Shown piece after piece: positions 34,862-43,488 of a DNA stretch of 64,000 nt. The translations under genes were made by a program, and so were the position numbers. Source of the DNA: Desulfuromonas versatilis (GTDB lineage Bacteria > Desulfobacterota > Desulfuromonadia > Desulfuromonadales > NIT-T3). The DNA lies in NCBI RefSeq assembly GCF_019704135.1, contig NZ_AP024355.1, positions 248,001 through 312,000 of the forward strand, written 5' to 3'. Every line of letters begins with the position of its first letter. The first letter of the stretch is position 1. Under the pieces are notes generated by a model. That model made no database searches. It was not told the origin of the DNA and saw only the letters and a program-made list of their open reading frames with translations.

Positions 34862-36190
34862 ATGGATACCCTCTGGCTCGAACTTTTCATCGTGTTGCTG
34901 CTCATCCTGGCCAACGGCTTCTTCGCCGGCGCCGAACTCGCCATCGTCTCGGTCCGCCGCGGCCGCATCGCCCAGCTGGCGGCCGCGGGCAGCAAATCGG
35001 CGCAAATCGTGGAGCAGTTGCACGCCGACCCGCACCGCTTTCTGGCCACGGTCCAGATCGGCGTGACGCTGGTTGGCACCTTGGCCTCGGCAGTCGGCGG
35101 TGCAGCCGCGGTGGAGGTGATCAAACCGGTGCTCAAGCAGGTGCCCTTGGCGTTTGTGAGCAACTCCGCCGAACCGTTGGCCCTGTTTCTGGTGGTTGGG
35201 GTCATCGCCTACCTGTCGTTGATCCTCGGGGAACTGGTACCCAAGGCCCTCGCGCTGGCCCACGCCGAGCGCCTGGCCCTGGCGGTGGCCCGGCCGATCG
35301 GCATTCTCGCCCGCATCGGTAATTTCGCGGTCTGTTTCCTCACCGTCTCGAGCCGCGCTGTGCTGACCTTGCTCGGCATCCGGGCCCAGGGCGGTCAGGC
35401 CTTTATCACCAAGGAGGAGATCCAGCAACTGGTGGCCGAAGGGCGCGAGCTGGGGGTCGTCTCTCCCCGCGAACAGGAGATCATCCGCAACGTTTTCGAG
35501 TATTCAAAAACCAGGGTGCGCGAGGTCATGGTGCCGCGGCCGCGCGTGGTTGCTCTCGATCTGGCCAACAGCCGCGAGCAGTTGCTGCAGATGGTCTTCG
35601 AGCACCAATATTCGCGCTACCCGGTCTACCGGAACGACCCCGAGAGCATTCTCGGCTTTCTTCACGCCAAGGACCTGTTTGGGCAGGCGGTGCGGGGGGC
35701 TGGATTCGATCTGGAAAAGCTGCTGCGGCCGGCCTGCTTTGTGCCGGAATCGAAGAAAATCGATGAGCTGTTGCGCGACATGCAGCGCCGGCACGTCCAC
35801 ATGGCGGTGGTGATCGACGAGTACGGAGGGGTCAGCGGCATCGTGACCACCGAGGATCTCCTGGAGGAACTGGTCGGTGAAATCGAGGACGAGCACGACC
35901 AGAGCGAGCCGGCACGTATAAGGCCTCTCAAGAGCGGCGGCTACCTGGTCGACGGCTTGCTGCCCCTCAATGACCTGGCCGATCTGCTGGGGGTGCATTT
36001 CCCCCAGGATCGGCCCTATGAGACCCTGGCCGGGCTGATTCTCTTCGAGTTGGGGCACCTGCCGGTGGAGGGGGAACAGTTGCAGTGGGGCGGTTACCTG
36101 TTGACCTGTACCAAGGTGAGGCAGACCGCCATCGAAGGGGTCAAAATTGAGCCCCATAAGCGCAAGGAACCCCTGCAGGAGGAGCCCTGA
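34862..36190 (+). CDS. CNNM/CorC-type hemolysin-family protein (DUF21-CBS-CorC_HlyC)
   Basis: A 442-residue protein with an N-terminal DUF21 membrane domain ([57 protein letters not shown]), two CBS domains (from [14 protein letters not shown] and [29 protein letters not shown] in part) and a C-terminal CorC/HlyC transporter-associated domain. Such proteins are linked to divalent cation transport. It begins 10 bases after terC and is probably on the same riboswitch-controlled transcript, which would fit a metal-efflux unit. Confidence 0.92.
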   Translation: MDTLWLELFIVLLLILANGFFAGAELAIVSVRRGRIAQLAAAGSKSAQIVEQLHADPHRFLATVQIGVTLVGTLASAVGGAAAVEVIKPVLKQVPLAFVSNSAEPLALFLVVGVIAYLSLILGELVPKALALAHAERLALAVARPIGILARIGNFAVCFLTVSSRAVLTLLGIRAQGGQAFITKEEIQQLVAEGRELGVVSPREQEIIRNVFEYSKTRVREVMVPRPRVVALDLANSREQLLQMVFEHQYSRYPVYRNDPESILGFLHAKDLFGQAVRGAGFDLEKLLRPACFVPESKKIDELLRDMQRRHVHMAVVIDEYGGVSGIVTTEDLLEELVGEIEDEHDQSEPARIRPLKSGGYLVDGLLPLNDLADLLGVHFPQDRPYETLAGLILFELGHLPVEGEQLQWGGYLLTCTKVRQTAIEGVKIEPHKRKEPLQEEP

Positions 36191-36324
36191 TCAAGCAGAT
36201 CGGTCTTAATTCAACGCGGAGTTGACTGTACCAGGGGGCCCTTGTTGAGCTAGTATGGTCGAATTGCATGGGCCATATTCGATAAATCGGCAACTCAACG
36301 CCCGGTCAGCGAGCTCGCAGCGAA

Positions 36325-37665
36325 ATGAGTGAAACCCTTCTCGAACAACTCAACGCAAACCTGGAAACCTTTCTGACAACCTGGACCGACCACATGCGCG
36401 AGGCCGGTTACCTGGCGCATACCACCGCCAAGCGCCAGGATTGCATCGAGTCGTTCCGGGGGGTTCTGGAATCGATCCGGCGCCTGGCTTCGCAGGGAGG
36501 TGTGCCCGCCTTCGCCCCGATGCTGAAGCACTCGGAACACGGGGTCCGCTATATGCTCCAAAGCGCCCGCAACCACCGGCTGCGGGGAATCACCGAGGGG
36601 ATGTACCTCGGCTGTTTCAAGACGCTCATCCACTCCCTGGAGGAAATGGTTCTTACTCTGGAGCTGAGCGCCGATGCCAAACTGGAGGCAGTGCTGAAGA
36701 TCCGCCGGGTCTGCGATGTGCTGGAGACCGTCTTCGTCGGTGACTGGGAGCAGGCTCTCGCCCATGACATGACGGCGCAGCTGCAGGAGGTCAACCGCCA
36801 GCTGACCCTGAAAAAAAACCGCTACGAAAATATCTTCCGCAGCACCTCGGACCTGGTCCTGCTGACCGACGAGCTGGGGCTGATCAGCGAAGCCAACCCG
36901 GAAACGGAAAAATACGTTTCCAGTGAACAACTTCTGGGCAGGCCCTTCTGGGGTTTCCTGCAGCTCGACTGCCGGGACATGGCGCAGGTGCTCGAAGCGC
37001 TGCCGGTTGATGAGCCCCATGAGGTCCGCTCCAGGGATGGCCGCCACGTCTTCATCCTGCGCCTCGTCCCCCTGTCGAAAGTCTCTCTGGCCGCCCAGGG
37101 GTATATGCTGATTCTCAGCGACATCACCCTGCTGGTCAACCACCGGCGGGAACTCGAGAGGCGGGTGGAGCAGAGGACCGCCGCGCTGAGCCGTTCCCAG
37201 GACCTGCTGCGCCGGGAAAAGGCGCAGACCGACGAGATGAACGTCACTTTGCGAAACGTCATGAAGAGCATCGAGTCGGACCGCCGCGACCTGGAGCAGA
37301 ATATCTCGCGGAAAATCAGCTCCCACCTGCTGCCGGCCCTGGATAAAATCCGCCAGGAACCAGCTGCCGGCGTCCGCGCCAGTTACCTGGATTTGATTCG
37401 GGAGCAGTTGATCTCCCTGACCTCCGGTTTCGATGCGGAACTCGATGCCGGCATGCTCAAGCTCAGCAGGACCGAATTGAGCATCTGTCGTTTCATCCAG
37501 GCCGGCTGCTCCTCCAAGGAGATCTCCGAGGCCATGAACCTGGCTTTCGACACCATCCGTACCCACCGAAAAAATATCCGCAGAAAACTCGGCCTGCAGG
37601 GAAAAGACATCAACCTGCACTCCTTCCTGGCCAGCCGCACCTGTACGCCTTCCGGCGAAGTTTGA
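36325..37665 (+). CDS. Sensor-regulator: RsbRD-like N-terminus, PAS domain, LuxR-type HTH
   Basis: A 446-residue soluble regulator. Residues 1-150 are helical and like the RsbRD/histidine-kinase N-terminal sensory domain. A PAS domain follows (YENIFRSTSDLVLLTDELGL, ILSDITLLV), then a long coiled coil (LVNHRRELERRVEQRTAAL onward) and a C-terminal LuxR-type HTH (LSRTELSICRFIQAGCSSKEISEAMNLAFDTIRTHRKNIRRKL, in part). It is encoded right before, and on the same strand as, the TorD-DmsABC-like operon, with a palindrome between them, so it probably controls that operon in response to substrate or redox state. Confidence 0.85.
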   Translation: MSETLLEQLNANLETFLTTWTDHMREAGYLAHTTAKRQDCIESFRGVLESIRRLASQGGVPAFAPMLKHSEHGVRYMLQSARNHRLRGITEGMYLGCFKTLIHSLEEMVLTLELSADAKLEAVLKIRRVCDVLETVFVGDWEQALAHDMTAQLQEVNRQLTLKKNRYENIFRSTSDLVLLTDELGLISEANPETEKYVSSEQLLGRPFWGFLQLDCRDMAQVLEALPVDEPHEVRSRDGRHVFILRLVPLSKVSLAAQGYMLILSDITLLVNHRRELERRVEQRTAALSRSQDLLRREKAQTDEMNVTLRNVMKSIESDRRDLEQNISRKISSHLLPALDKIRQEPAAGVRASYLDLIREQLISLTSGFDAELDAGMLKLSRTELSICRFIQAGCSSKEISEAMNLAFDTIRTHRKNIRRKLGLQGKDINLHSFLASRTCTPSGEV

Positions 37666-37681
37666 CCCCTCCCCAGCCTAA

Positions 37682-37713
37682 TGGGGTATGGATAAATACC
37701 CCATAATACCCCC
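37682..37713. promoter_or_regulatory. Palindromic operator upstream of the molybdoenzyme operon
   Basis: TGGGGTAT and ATACCCCA with a six-base spacer (37682-37703), plus a third half-site ATACCCCC at about 37706. It lies 17 bases after the LuxR-type regulator and about 95 bases before the TorD-like gene, which suits an activator site for that regulator's product. Confidence 0.65.
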
Positions 37714-37797
37714 AGGCCTCCCCTTTTTCTCCCAGGGCTCAGCCGCTATCATGAGGCAAAAAGGCCTCAAGAGGTAAGCCGGCCCAAGGGGGAATCC

Positions 37798-38364
37798 ATG
37801 AAAAACATCCAAACAGCCTCGCAGCCCGAGCCTCCGACCACGATCCGGGTCGGGTGCGGCCTGCGAGATTTTTTCATCGCCCGCAGCGGCGCCGAGATGC
37901 TGCAGGCCTACGAGGGGCTGCGCGCCCTGCTTCGGGGTCTGCCGGCACCGGAAGATCCAGACGTCATCGAGTTCGCCTTCAACCGGCTGTTCGTCGGTCC
38001 CAAAGCGCCCATCGCCCCGCCGTTCGCCTCGATCTACCTGGAAAAGGACGAGCTGGTCATGGGCCGCGCGACCCAGGAAGCCCGCGACCTTTATGCGGCC
38101 GTGGGCCTGAGCTCCCCCTGGCGGGGCACCTTCCCCGAGGATCACATCGCGCTGGAAATCGATGCCTGCCTGCACCTGCGGCAGCTGCAGCACCACCCGC
38201 AAGGGAAGGAAATCGCCGAACTGTACCGGCGGTTTCTGCGGGAGCACCTGCTCGAATGGGCTCCACAATTCGCCGGACGCATCAGCTCGGCCGAGGCGGT
38301 TCCTGCCACGATCCGCGCCACCGCCGACCTGATGATGGACTGGCTGCACCAGGAAATCACCTGA
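37798..38364 (+). CDS. TorD/DmsD-family molybdoenzyme chaperone
   Basis: A 188-residue helical chaperone. Typical elements are EFAFNRLFVGPKAPIAPPFASIYL (in part), PWRGTFPEDHIALEID and a C-terminal helix region RFLREHLLEWAPQFAGRI. Members bind the Tat signal of a molybdopterin enzyme and help cofactor insertion. It is first in the operon with the catalytic subunit 22 bases downstream. GGGGGAATCC precedes the ATG. Confidence 0.9.
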   Translation: MKNIQTASQPEPPTTIRVGCGLRDFFIARSGAEMLQAYEGLRALLRGLPAPEDPDVIEFAFNRLFVGPKAPIAPPFASIYLEKDELVMGRATQEARDLYAAVGLSSPWRGTFPEDHIALEIDACLHLRQLQHHPQGKEIAELYRRFLREHLLEWAPQFAGRISSAEAVPATIRATADLMMDWLHQEIT

Positions 38365-38386
38365 ACAACACAAAGGGAGATGGGAC

Positions 38387-40660
38387 ATGAAGGATTCATG
38401 CAAGGATCTGGTCAGCAGGGCCCTGGGCAGCTCGGTGAGCCGCCGCCGGTTTCTGCAGATGCTGGCCCTCAGTGGTGCTGCGGCCGCGGTGCCCGGCAGC
38501 CTGCTGCGGGCCGCCACCGCCGGGGCGGAGATCGGCTACGAGGAGGCCTTTGAGGTTTTCCGCAACGCCTGCCCGCGCAACTGCTACGACAGCTGCAGCA
38601 TCAAGACCTTCGTCAAGGATGGGGTCATCCAGTTCGTCGAAGGTGCCAGCGAGTCGTCCTTTACCGCCGGCGGGCTCTGCGTCAAGGGTTACGCCTACCC
38701 CCGCCGGGTCTACAGCCCGGACCGGATCAAGTACCCGATGCTGCAGGTCGGCCGCGGCAGCGGCAACTGGAAGCGCCTCAGTTGGGAGGAGGCCATCGAC
38801 CGCATCGCCGGCAAGATCCTCGAGATCAACGAAAAGGACGGCAACCTGCTGGGGCTGGCCCTCGACAAGTACTCGGGCAACTTCGGCATCACCCATTACG
38901 GCGTCGAGGGGATGATGTCGTCGCTGGGCTATACCACCCGCTTCGTCGGCACCCCCTGCTGGCCGGCGGGGATCGACGCGCAGAACTACGATACGGGTGA
39001 GATGTGGTGCAACGACCCCGAGGACATGGTGGAGAGCAAGTACATCATCGTCTGGGGGGCCAACCCCGCCTGGTGCTCGGTGCACAGCATGAAATTCATC
39101 TTCGAGGCCCAGCGCCGCGGCGCCAAGCTGGTGGTCATCGACCCGGTCTTCACCCAGACCGCGGCCAAGGCCGACCTGTATATCCAGGTCGACACCGCCG
39201 GCGACGGCGCCCTGGCCCTGGGCATGGCCCGGCACCTGCTCGACAAGGGGAAGATCGACCGCCGGTTCGTCACCGAGCATGCGCTGGGATTCGAGGACTT
39301 TGCCAATTACCTGCGGCAGAACGTCACCCTCGAGTGGGCCGCCGAGGAGTCCGGAGTCCCGGTGCCGGTGATCCGCCAGCTGGCCGAGGAGTTTGCCGCC
39401 GCCGACCCGGCCACGGTCTGGATCGGCTACGGCATGCAGCGCCACACCAACGGCGGCGCCAGCGTACGGGCCATCGACGCCCTGGTGGCCATGACCGGCA
39501 ACATCGGCAAGGTCGGCGGCGGGGCCCGCTACGGGCACCTGCGCACCTGGGGCTTCAACTACAACGCCATGGTCAACTCCGCCCCCGAAGGAGCGGTGGG
39601 GATGGTGGACGGCGCCGGCATCAAGGGGGATTTCCACTTCATCGGCGAGGGCGGGGCCAAATACACCGACCGCCCCCTCAACATGAATCAGCTCGGCCGC
39701 GAAATCCTCCAGACCCAGGATCCCCAGATCCGCATGCTCTGGCTCGCCTGCCGCAACCCCTTCAGCCAGGACCCGGACACCGCGCTGCTGAAGAAGGCCT
39801 TCGACACCCTGGAGATGGTAGTGGTGGTCGATCAGTTCTTCACCAAGAGCGTCGAGCAGGCCGACATCGTGCTGCCCCACACCACCTTGTTCGAGGAGTA
39901 CACGGTCAACGTCGGCTACTGGCACTACTGGCTCAGCCTCAACGAGCAGGCGATACAGCCGATGTACGAGTCCAAATCCGACGTGCAGATCGCCGCCCTG
40001 CTCTCCAGGCGGATGAACGAGCTCAAGCCAGGCTCCTGCACCTTCCCCACCGAATTGGATACGCGCAAATGGATGGAGAAGGAGTTCAACCAGGGGATCT
40101 ACGATCTGTTCGGCCTCAACTCCTGGGAGGATCTGCGCCAGGGGCCGGCCAAAGCCAAAATTCCGTCGAGCGCCGCCTGGCATGACTTCAAGTTCAAGAC
40201 CCCGTCGGGGAAGTACGAGTTCAGCTCGGCGCTCGCCGCCGAGCACGGCCACAAGGCGCTCCCCGAGTACCGGCCCAAACGGGCGGCCACCGCACCCCTG
40301 CGGCTGCTGACGCCCCACAGCAAGTTCAGCCTTCACTCCCAGTTCCAGAACCTGGACTTCATGGAAGACTTCAACCCCGAGCCGCTGGTCTACATCCATC
40401 CGGCGACGGCCCGGGCGCGGGGGATCGGCGACGGGGACCAGGTGCGGGTGTTCAACCGCCTGGGCGATGCGCGGCTCAAGGCGAGGCTGACCGACAACGT
40501 CTCGGCCGATGTGCTGCTGATGTACGAGGCCTGGTTCCGCAACAGCGACTTCAACGTGCAGAACCTGCTCGACGACGAGTCGGCGGATATGGGCGCCTAT
40601 AAGACCGGCGCTCCAGGCATCGCCACCCACGACCAGTTTGCCGATGTTGAAAGAGCCTGA
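38387..40660 (+). CDS. Tat-exported molybdopterin oxidoreductase, catalytic subunit (DMSO reductase family)
   Basis: A 757-residue enzyme with a Tat signal (SVSRRRFLQ at 16-24) followed by a hydrophobic stretch. The [4Fe-4S] site is C62-C66-C70...C98 (CPRNCYDSC, GGLCVKG). Cofactor-binding segments include WGANPAWCSVHSM, VIDPVFTQTAAKADLY, GNIGKVGGGARYG and the C-terminal HPATARARGIGDGDQVRVFN. A cysteine near the molybdenum region (C191 in VGTPCWPAG) is a candidate Mo ligand; I could not settle this. The substrate is unknown: DMSO, polysulfide, arsenic and selenium oxyanions are all conceivable for this branch. It works in the periplasm with the B and C subunits that follow. Confidence 0.9.
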   Translation: MKDSCKDLVSRALGSSVSRRRFLQMLALSGAAAAVPGSLLRAATAGAEIGYEEAFEVFRNACPRNCYDSCSIKTFVKDGVIQFVEGASESSFTAGGLCVKGYAYPRRVYSPDRIKYPMLQVGRGSGNWKRLSWEEAIDRIAGKILEINEKDGNLLGLALDKYSGNFGITHYGVEGMMSSLGYTTRFVGTPCWPAGIDAQNYDTGEMWCNDPEDMVESKYIIVWGANPAWCSVHSMKFIFEAQRRGAKLVVIDPVFTQTAAKADLYIQVDTAGDGALALGMARHLLDKGKIDRRFVTEHALGFEDFANYLRQNVTLEWAAEESGVPVPVIRQLAEEFAAADPATVWIGYGMQRHTNGGASVRAIDALVAMTGNIGKVGGGARYGHLRTWGFNYNAMVNSAPEGAVGMVDGAGIKGDFHFIGEGGAKYTDRPLNMNQLGREILQTQDPQIRMLWLACRNPFSQDPDTALLKKAFDTLEMVVVVDQFFTKSVEQADIVLPHTTLFEEYTVNVGYWHYWLSLNEQAIQPMYESKSDVQIAALLSRRMNELKPGSCTFPTELDTRKWMEKEFNQGIYDLFGLNSWEDLRQGPAKAKIPSSAAWHDFKFKTPSGKYEFSSALAAEHGHKALPEYRPKRAATAPLRLLTPHSKFSLHSQFQNLDFMEDFNPEPLVYIHPATARARGIGDGDQVRVFNRLGDARLKARLTDNVSADVLLMYEAWFRNSDFNVQNLLDDESADMGAYKTGAPGIATHDQFADVERA

Positions 40661-40671
40661 GGAGGGTGACC

Positions 40672-41238
40672 ATGAAGAAACAGTATGGATTCTTTATCGA
40701 CGCTGACCGCTGCATCGGCTGCTTCACCTGCGCCATGGCCTGCAAGAACCAGAACCGGCTCGAACCCGGCATCAAATGGCGCGAGGTGCACCCGCTCGAC
40801 GAGGCCATCTATCCCCACCGGGACCGGGCGTTCTACTCGCTGGCCTGCAACCACTGCGAGCGCCCCTGCTGCATCGAGGCCTGTCCGGTGAGCGCCTACA
40901 GCAAGCGCGAGAAGGACGGGGTGGTGGTGCACGACCAGCAAAAGTGCATCGGCTGCAAGAACTGCGTGCGCTCCTGCCCCTTCGGCGCCCCCGAGTACAA
41001 CCCGGAACTGAACAAGGCCGAAAAGTGCAGCCTCTGCTACCAGCGCCTCGACGCCGGGCTGACCCCGGCCTGCGCCCAGGGCTGCCCGACCCGCGCGCTG
41101 CAGGTGGTCGAGCTGAGCGCTTTGGATGACGCCGACCTGCTCCACTACCCGCCCGGCTTCCCCGCGGCGAAAAAACTCAACCCCTCGGTGCGTTTCCGCA
41201 GCCCGCGGCAGCCCAGAATCATAAGGAGGAAAGCCTGA
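40672..41238 (+). CDS. Molybdoenzyme iron-sulfur subunit (DmsB/PhsB-like)
   Basis: A 188-residue protein with four [4Fe-4S] motifs: CIGCFTCAMAC, CNHCERPCCIEACP, CIGCKNCVRSCP and CSLC...CAQGCP. It passes electrons between the membrane anchor and the catalytic subunit. ATG 40672 has GAGGAGGG at ideal distance; the GTG two codons earlier is part of that site. It ends with a basic tail and abuts the anchor gene start. Confidence 0.92.
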   Translation: MKKQYGFFIDADRCIGCFTCAMACKNQNRLEPGIKWREVHPLDEAIYPHRDRAFYSLACNHCERPCCIEACPVSAYSKREKDGVVVHDQQKCIGCKNCVRSCPFGAPEYNPELNKAEKCSLCYQRLDAGLTPACAQGCPTRALQVVELSALDDADLLHYPPGFPAAKKLNPSVRFRSPRQPRIIRRKA

Positions 41239-42041
41239 TGAGCCATATGGAACTTCCCCTGGTGTTTTTCACCGTGCTGGCCCAGGCGGCCATCGGCCTG
41301 GCTATGTTGAGTGCCCTGCGCGGTCGGGCGGTCGCCGAAGGGACGGGCGGCAAGTTTTTTACCGAGCAGCAGATGGCCCTGGGCCTGCTTGGCGTGGGGC
41401 TTCTGGCCTCCATGTTCCATCTGGGTCACCCCCTGGGTGCGCTGCGAACCCTGGCCAATCTGCAGCATTCCTGGCTGAGCCGGGAGATTCTGGTGTTCAT
41501 GGTGCTGGCGGCTCTGATGACGGTGGCCGCGGGGCTCAGCTTTCGCGGCAGGGGTCACGCCGGGCTGGGCAGGCTGACGGCGGCGGTGGGGCTGGTCGCC
41601 CTGGCGATTCAGGGATTTGCCTACGCCCCGCCCAGTCAGCCGACCCTGGCCAATGGTGTTCCGCTGGTCCTGTTCCTGATCACCGCCCTCGCCCTGGGAG
41701 CGGCCTTCGGCTCCTGGTTTGCCCCGGATAACCGCCAGCCGCTGCTGGCCGGAGTGCTGGCGGCGACGCTCCTTTTGGCCCTGGCGCTCAATCTGCTGCT
41801 GCCGAGCGTCTGGCTGTCGGGCGGGTTGGTCGAGGAGTTGACCGGCAGCGCCTACCTCGGATCGCCTCTCTACTGGGGGCGGTTGATCGTCGGCCTGGTC
41901 CTGCCGCTGCTGGTGCTGGCCCGCACCCGACGCATCCCCGGCTGGCTGCCATGGCTGATCCTGCTCGGTGAATTTGCCGGACGCATGGCCTTCTTCAGCC
42001 TGGCTGCAACCACCGCGGCCAACATCGGCATGCCGCTTTGA
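41238..42041 (+). CDS. Molybdoenzyme membrane anchor (DmsC-like)
   Basis: A 267-residue protein with eight predicted helices of the DmsC family. It begins MSHMELPLVFFTVLAQAAIG; LASMFHLGHPLGALRTLANLQHSWLSREIL (in part) is the family's central signature. It takes electrons from menaquinol. The ATG overlaps the end of the B subunit, and the stop overlaps the next start. Confidence 0.9.
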   Translation: MSHMELPLVFFTVLAQAAIGLAMLSALRGRAVAEGTGGKFFTEQQMALGLLGVGLLASMFHLGHPLGALRTLANLQHSWLSREILVFMVLAALMTVAAGLSFRGRGHAGLGRLTAAVGLVALAIQGFAYAPPSQPTLANGVPLVLFLITALALGAAFGSWFAPDNRQPLLAGVLAATLLLALALNLLLPSVWLSGGLVEELTGSAYLGSPLYWGRLIVGLVLPLLVLARTRRIPGWLPWLILLGEFAGRMAFFSLAATTAANIGMPL

Positions 42042-42469
42042 ACCTGAAACGAGGGGGATCCCGCGCAGCCGGGGTTTTCCTGGCGGCGGCAATCCTGGCC
42101 TGGAGCGCCGCCGCCGGCTGGTCAGCCGACTGGTCCGGCGGTGTCCGACTCGGCGGCAAAAGGTTCTCCGGCGCCGCCGGCCAGCCGTTGATCATCGAAA
42201 TCGAGGCGCCCACGGAACGCCTTCCCAGCGGCTTCATGTACAGCGTGGTCGCCGAAGGGGTGTCCTATCCAGGTCCGGAGCCGCCGGCGCTCCTGCCCGG
42301 TATCCCGTCCACCACCGTCACCTGCCGACTGCCGGGCGAGTACCTGCTTCGGGTCAGAGTCAACCTGGTTCACAAGACCTCCTGCGGCGGCGCCTCGTTC
42401 CAAACCATCCTCGATGAGGAAGTCGCTTTGGAAATCACCGGGGGGTCCGGCGACGGGACAGGTCGGTGA
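42038..42469 (+). CDS. Secreted small protein of unknown function, last gene of the molybdoenzyme operon
   Basis: A 143-residue protein with an N-terminal signal peptide (AAGVFLAAAILAWSAAAGWSA). The mature part of about 110 residues is beta-rich (SGGVRLGGKRFSGAAGQPLIIEIEA, CRLPGEYLLRVRVNLVHK, in part) with two cysteines (C at TCRL and SCGG). It starts at TTG overlapping the anchor stop. Not recognised; its position suggests a periplasmic accessory to the enzyme. Confidence 0.6.
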   Translation: MNLKRGGSRAAGVFLAAAILAWSAAAGWSADWSGGVRLGGKRFSGAAGQPLIIEIEAPTERLPSGFMYSVVAEGVSYPGPEPPALLPGIPSTTVTCRLPGEYLLRVRVNLVHKTSCGGASFQTILDEEVALEITGGSGDGTGR

Positions 42470-42652
42470 GGATGAAGAAGGGGCCGGAATAACCTCCCCC
42501 AGGGCCGGCAGTTCCGGGATTGGTCCTCGGTGCCCCTCAAGGACCGTTTACCCCCCTCGTGGGAACCGTTGCAGTTACTTCCAGTTTTCATTTTTCGGCG
42601 GTACTTTATCGAAAAAAGTCCCGATAACCTCCAGCGTAGGGAGGCAGATTGA

Positions 42653-42693
42653 CCACAGGCCGCTTTCGAAAACGAAAGCGGCCTGTGGTTTTC
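42653..42693. terminator. Bidirectional terminator between the molybdoenzyme operon and the nicotinamidase-like gene
   Basis: A perfect 16-bp stem (CCACAGGCCGCTTTCG and complement) with loop AAAA, lying between convergent genes. T-rich sequence follows on the plus strand (TTTTC). The bases 42470-42652 before it hold no gene. Confidence 0.8.
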
Positions 42694-42736
42694 AGCATTC
42701 TCGGGTTGGTTGTCGGTTGGTGACAGACAGGCTGAT

Positions 42737-43309
42737 TCAACCTCCCATCACCTGCGCCCCCGCCTTGGCCATTTTCGCCAGGGCGACCCGTCCGCCTTCC
42801 TCGGTCACCGGCCGGGTCCCGTCGACCAGCAGGTTGACCGCAAACCCCTCCTTGAGTGCGTCGAGCACCGTGGCCAGCACGCAGACGTCCTGGGCCAGCC
42901 CGCCGACGAACAGGCGCTTGATCCCTTTTTTCTTCAGCCAGAAGGCCAGGCCGGTCTGGTCGAAAGCCGAGTTCTGGTCCTGGTCGAAGCGGTTCCCCTT
43001 GGTGACCACAACAGCCTCCGTCGGAAGCTGCAACGCCGGGTGGAAGGCCGCACCGGGGGTATCCTGCAGGCAGTGCACCGGCCACTGGCCGCCGCTCTCG
43101 GCGAAGCTGATGTGACCGGTCGGGTGCCAATCCCGCGAGGCGTAAATCGGCACCTTGGTTTCGACCGCGGCCTGGATCCAGCCGTTGAGGACGGGAACGA
43201 CCTGGTCGCCGTTTTCGATGGGCAGAGCCCCGCCGGGGCAGAAGTCGACCTGGACATCGACCAGCAGCAGCAGGTCTCCGGGGGCAAAGGCGGATGGGCT
43301 TGGCGTCAT
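42737..43309 (-). CDS. pncA: Nicotinamidase/isochorismatase-family hydrolase (PncA-like)
   Basis: A 190-residue cysteine hydrolase that converts nicotinamide to nicotinate in NAD salvage. Motifs are LLLVDVQVDFCPGGALP with the catalytic Asp, ASRDWHPTGHISF with metal-binding Asp/His, WPVHCLQDTPGAAFHP, and the nucleophile in GGLAQDVCVLATVLDAL. ATG 43309 has AAGGAAA upstream. Monocistronic, convergent with the molybdoenzyme operon. Confidence 0.93.
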   Translation of the reverse strand: MTPSPSAFAPGDLLLLVDVQVDFCPGGALPIENGDQVVPVLNGWIQAAVETKVPIYASRDWHPTGHISFAESGGQWPVHCLQDTPGAAFHPALQLPTEAVVVTKGNRFDQDQNSAFDQTGLAFWLKKKGIKRLFVGGLAQDVCVLATVLDALKEGFAVNLLVDGTRPVTEEGGRVALAKMAKAGAQVMGG

Positions 43310-43488
43310 GGTTTTTTCCTTCCGAAAAGTAAAGGGGACTGGGAACACTTTAGCGCAGCCATGCCCTCTGTCCAGCCCTGCCTGCCACCCCGACGAAGCG
43401 GATGCCGGGGCTTTGCTGCGGCGTTGACAAAGGGGCTGGCCCGGGGTCAGAATCGAGGCAAAGAACCGAAGCCATCCACGAGGAGCCC

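Noticed and set aside
38396-40630. A 744-codon open frame antisense to the molybdoenzyme subunit
   Set aside because: Shadow of a strongly coding GC-rich gene; no motifs, no ribosome site.
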